From the NCBI GenBank assembly GCA_945905735.1, contig CAMDQC010000020.1, positions 1 through 48,250 of the forward strand: a stretch of DNA of 48,250 bases, given 5' to 3'. Shown one piece after another: positions 48,023 through 48,250 of this stretch. The stretch comes from Prosthecobacter debontii. GTDB taxonomy: Bacteria; Verrucomicrobiota; Verrucomicrobiia; Chthoniobacterales; Chthoniobacteraceae. Below the pieces are notes generated by a model. It saw only the letters and a program-made list of their open reading frames with translations, had not been told where the DNA came from and searched no databases. Within the stretch, counting starts at the first letter, position 1. Every line of letters begins with the position of its first letter. Made by a program: the position numbers and the translations under genes.

Positions 48023-48250
48023 CGCGAATGCGTGGAGCACCGAAGGTGCGGCGACATACCAGCCCAGGGCAACGGGGTGTGATTAAAAGTGGAATTGCGC
48101 GAAGCGCACAAGGAGCGGCGACATTCCTGTCGCTGTCCCCATAGCGCGAAGCGCCTGATCAGATACGCACGGCTCTGGGAAACTGCACGGTGCTCGATAA
48201 TGGGCGCTTCGCGCTCTCAGGACAGCGACAGGAATGTCGCCGCTCCTTGT
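48023..48250. repeat. Nested palindromic repeats at the window end
   Basis: GGGTGTGATTAAAAGTGG at 48075-48092 is identical to the terminus of the element at 45140. No matching right arm is seen before the window ends. Inside it, a 31-bp perfect inverted repeat (48108-48138 with 48220-48250, starting ACAAGGAGCGGCGACATTCC) surrounds a second 13-bp inverted repeat built on AGCGCGAAGCGCC. The sequence before 48075 (GCACCGAAGGTGCGGCGACA) looks like another dispersed repeat interrupted at this point. Confidence 0.65.

Overview
The window is high-GC, densely coded bacterial DNA and best fits a free-living or sediment member of the Verrucomicrobiota. The reasons are a double-length (tandem) UvrA, secreted Gfo/Idh/MocA and DUF6288-type proteins, sialate-O-acetylesterase (SASA) paralogues, RNase HIII next to an HU/IHF-like gene, and many short dispersed palindromes. 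This placement is inferred from gene families, not from a marker gene.

Layout. 1-4552: the 3' fragment of a methyl-accepting chemotaxis protein and a ChpA/PilL-like hybrid CheA with four Hpt domains. 4646-16487: a plus-strand metal-efflux and thiol-redox locus. It runs His-rich secreted protein, CzcC, CzcB, CzcA, DUF318/ArsP-type permease, Cys-tailed periplasmic protein, His-rich OprB-like porin, DsbD/ScsB. A FitAB/VapBC-type toxin-antitoxin pair is lodged antisense between czcB and czcA. 16595-25518: a minus-strand block with two SASA esterases around a PDZ/HEAT DUF6288 protein and a lipoprotein, then squalene/phytoene synthase, DUF362 and a secreted oxidoreductase. 25623-31020: tRNA-Pro(TGG), dienelactone hydrolase, TlpA-like thioredoxin, pdxA-ilvD, secreted glutathione peroxidase, SufE. 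31001-38047: tandem uvrA, HU/IHF-like protein, rnhC. 38196-41389: rhaA, a GxxExxY gene bounded by inverted repeats, and a sugar ABC ATPase without its permease. 41390-45102: parvulin PPIase and an ABC exporter pair. 45140-48250: palindromic elements (one MITE-like with a target duplication), a lactonase-type amidohydrolase and two paralogous membrane-anchored 23-residue leucine-rich-repeat proteins.

How the genes work together. The czc locus is the clearest functional unit: almost every product carries a His- or Cys-rich loop, so periplasmic metal capture, RND export, inner-membrane export and thiol repair appear to be packaged together. The rhamnose genes and the lactonase-type hydrolase point to deoxy-sugar catabolism, and the SASA/DUF6288 block to secreted polysaccharide processing. 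The most unusual DNA-level features are short repeats that enter coding sequence. Heptamer and nonamer repeats lie in three linkers of uvrA, always with the stop-free strand as coding strand. A 10-nt-unit inverted repeat supplies the stop codon of rhaA and the start codon of the GxxExxY gene. A 101-bp MITE-like element has 18-bp termini and a 9-bp direct duplication.
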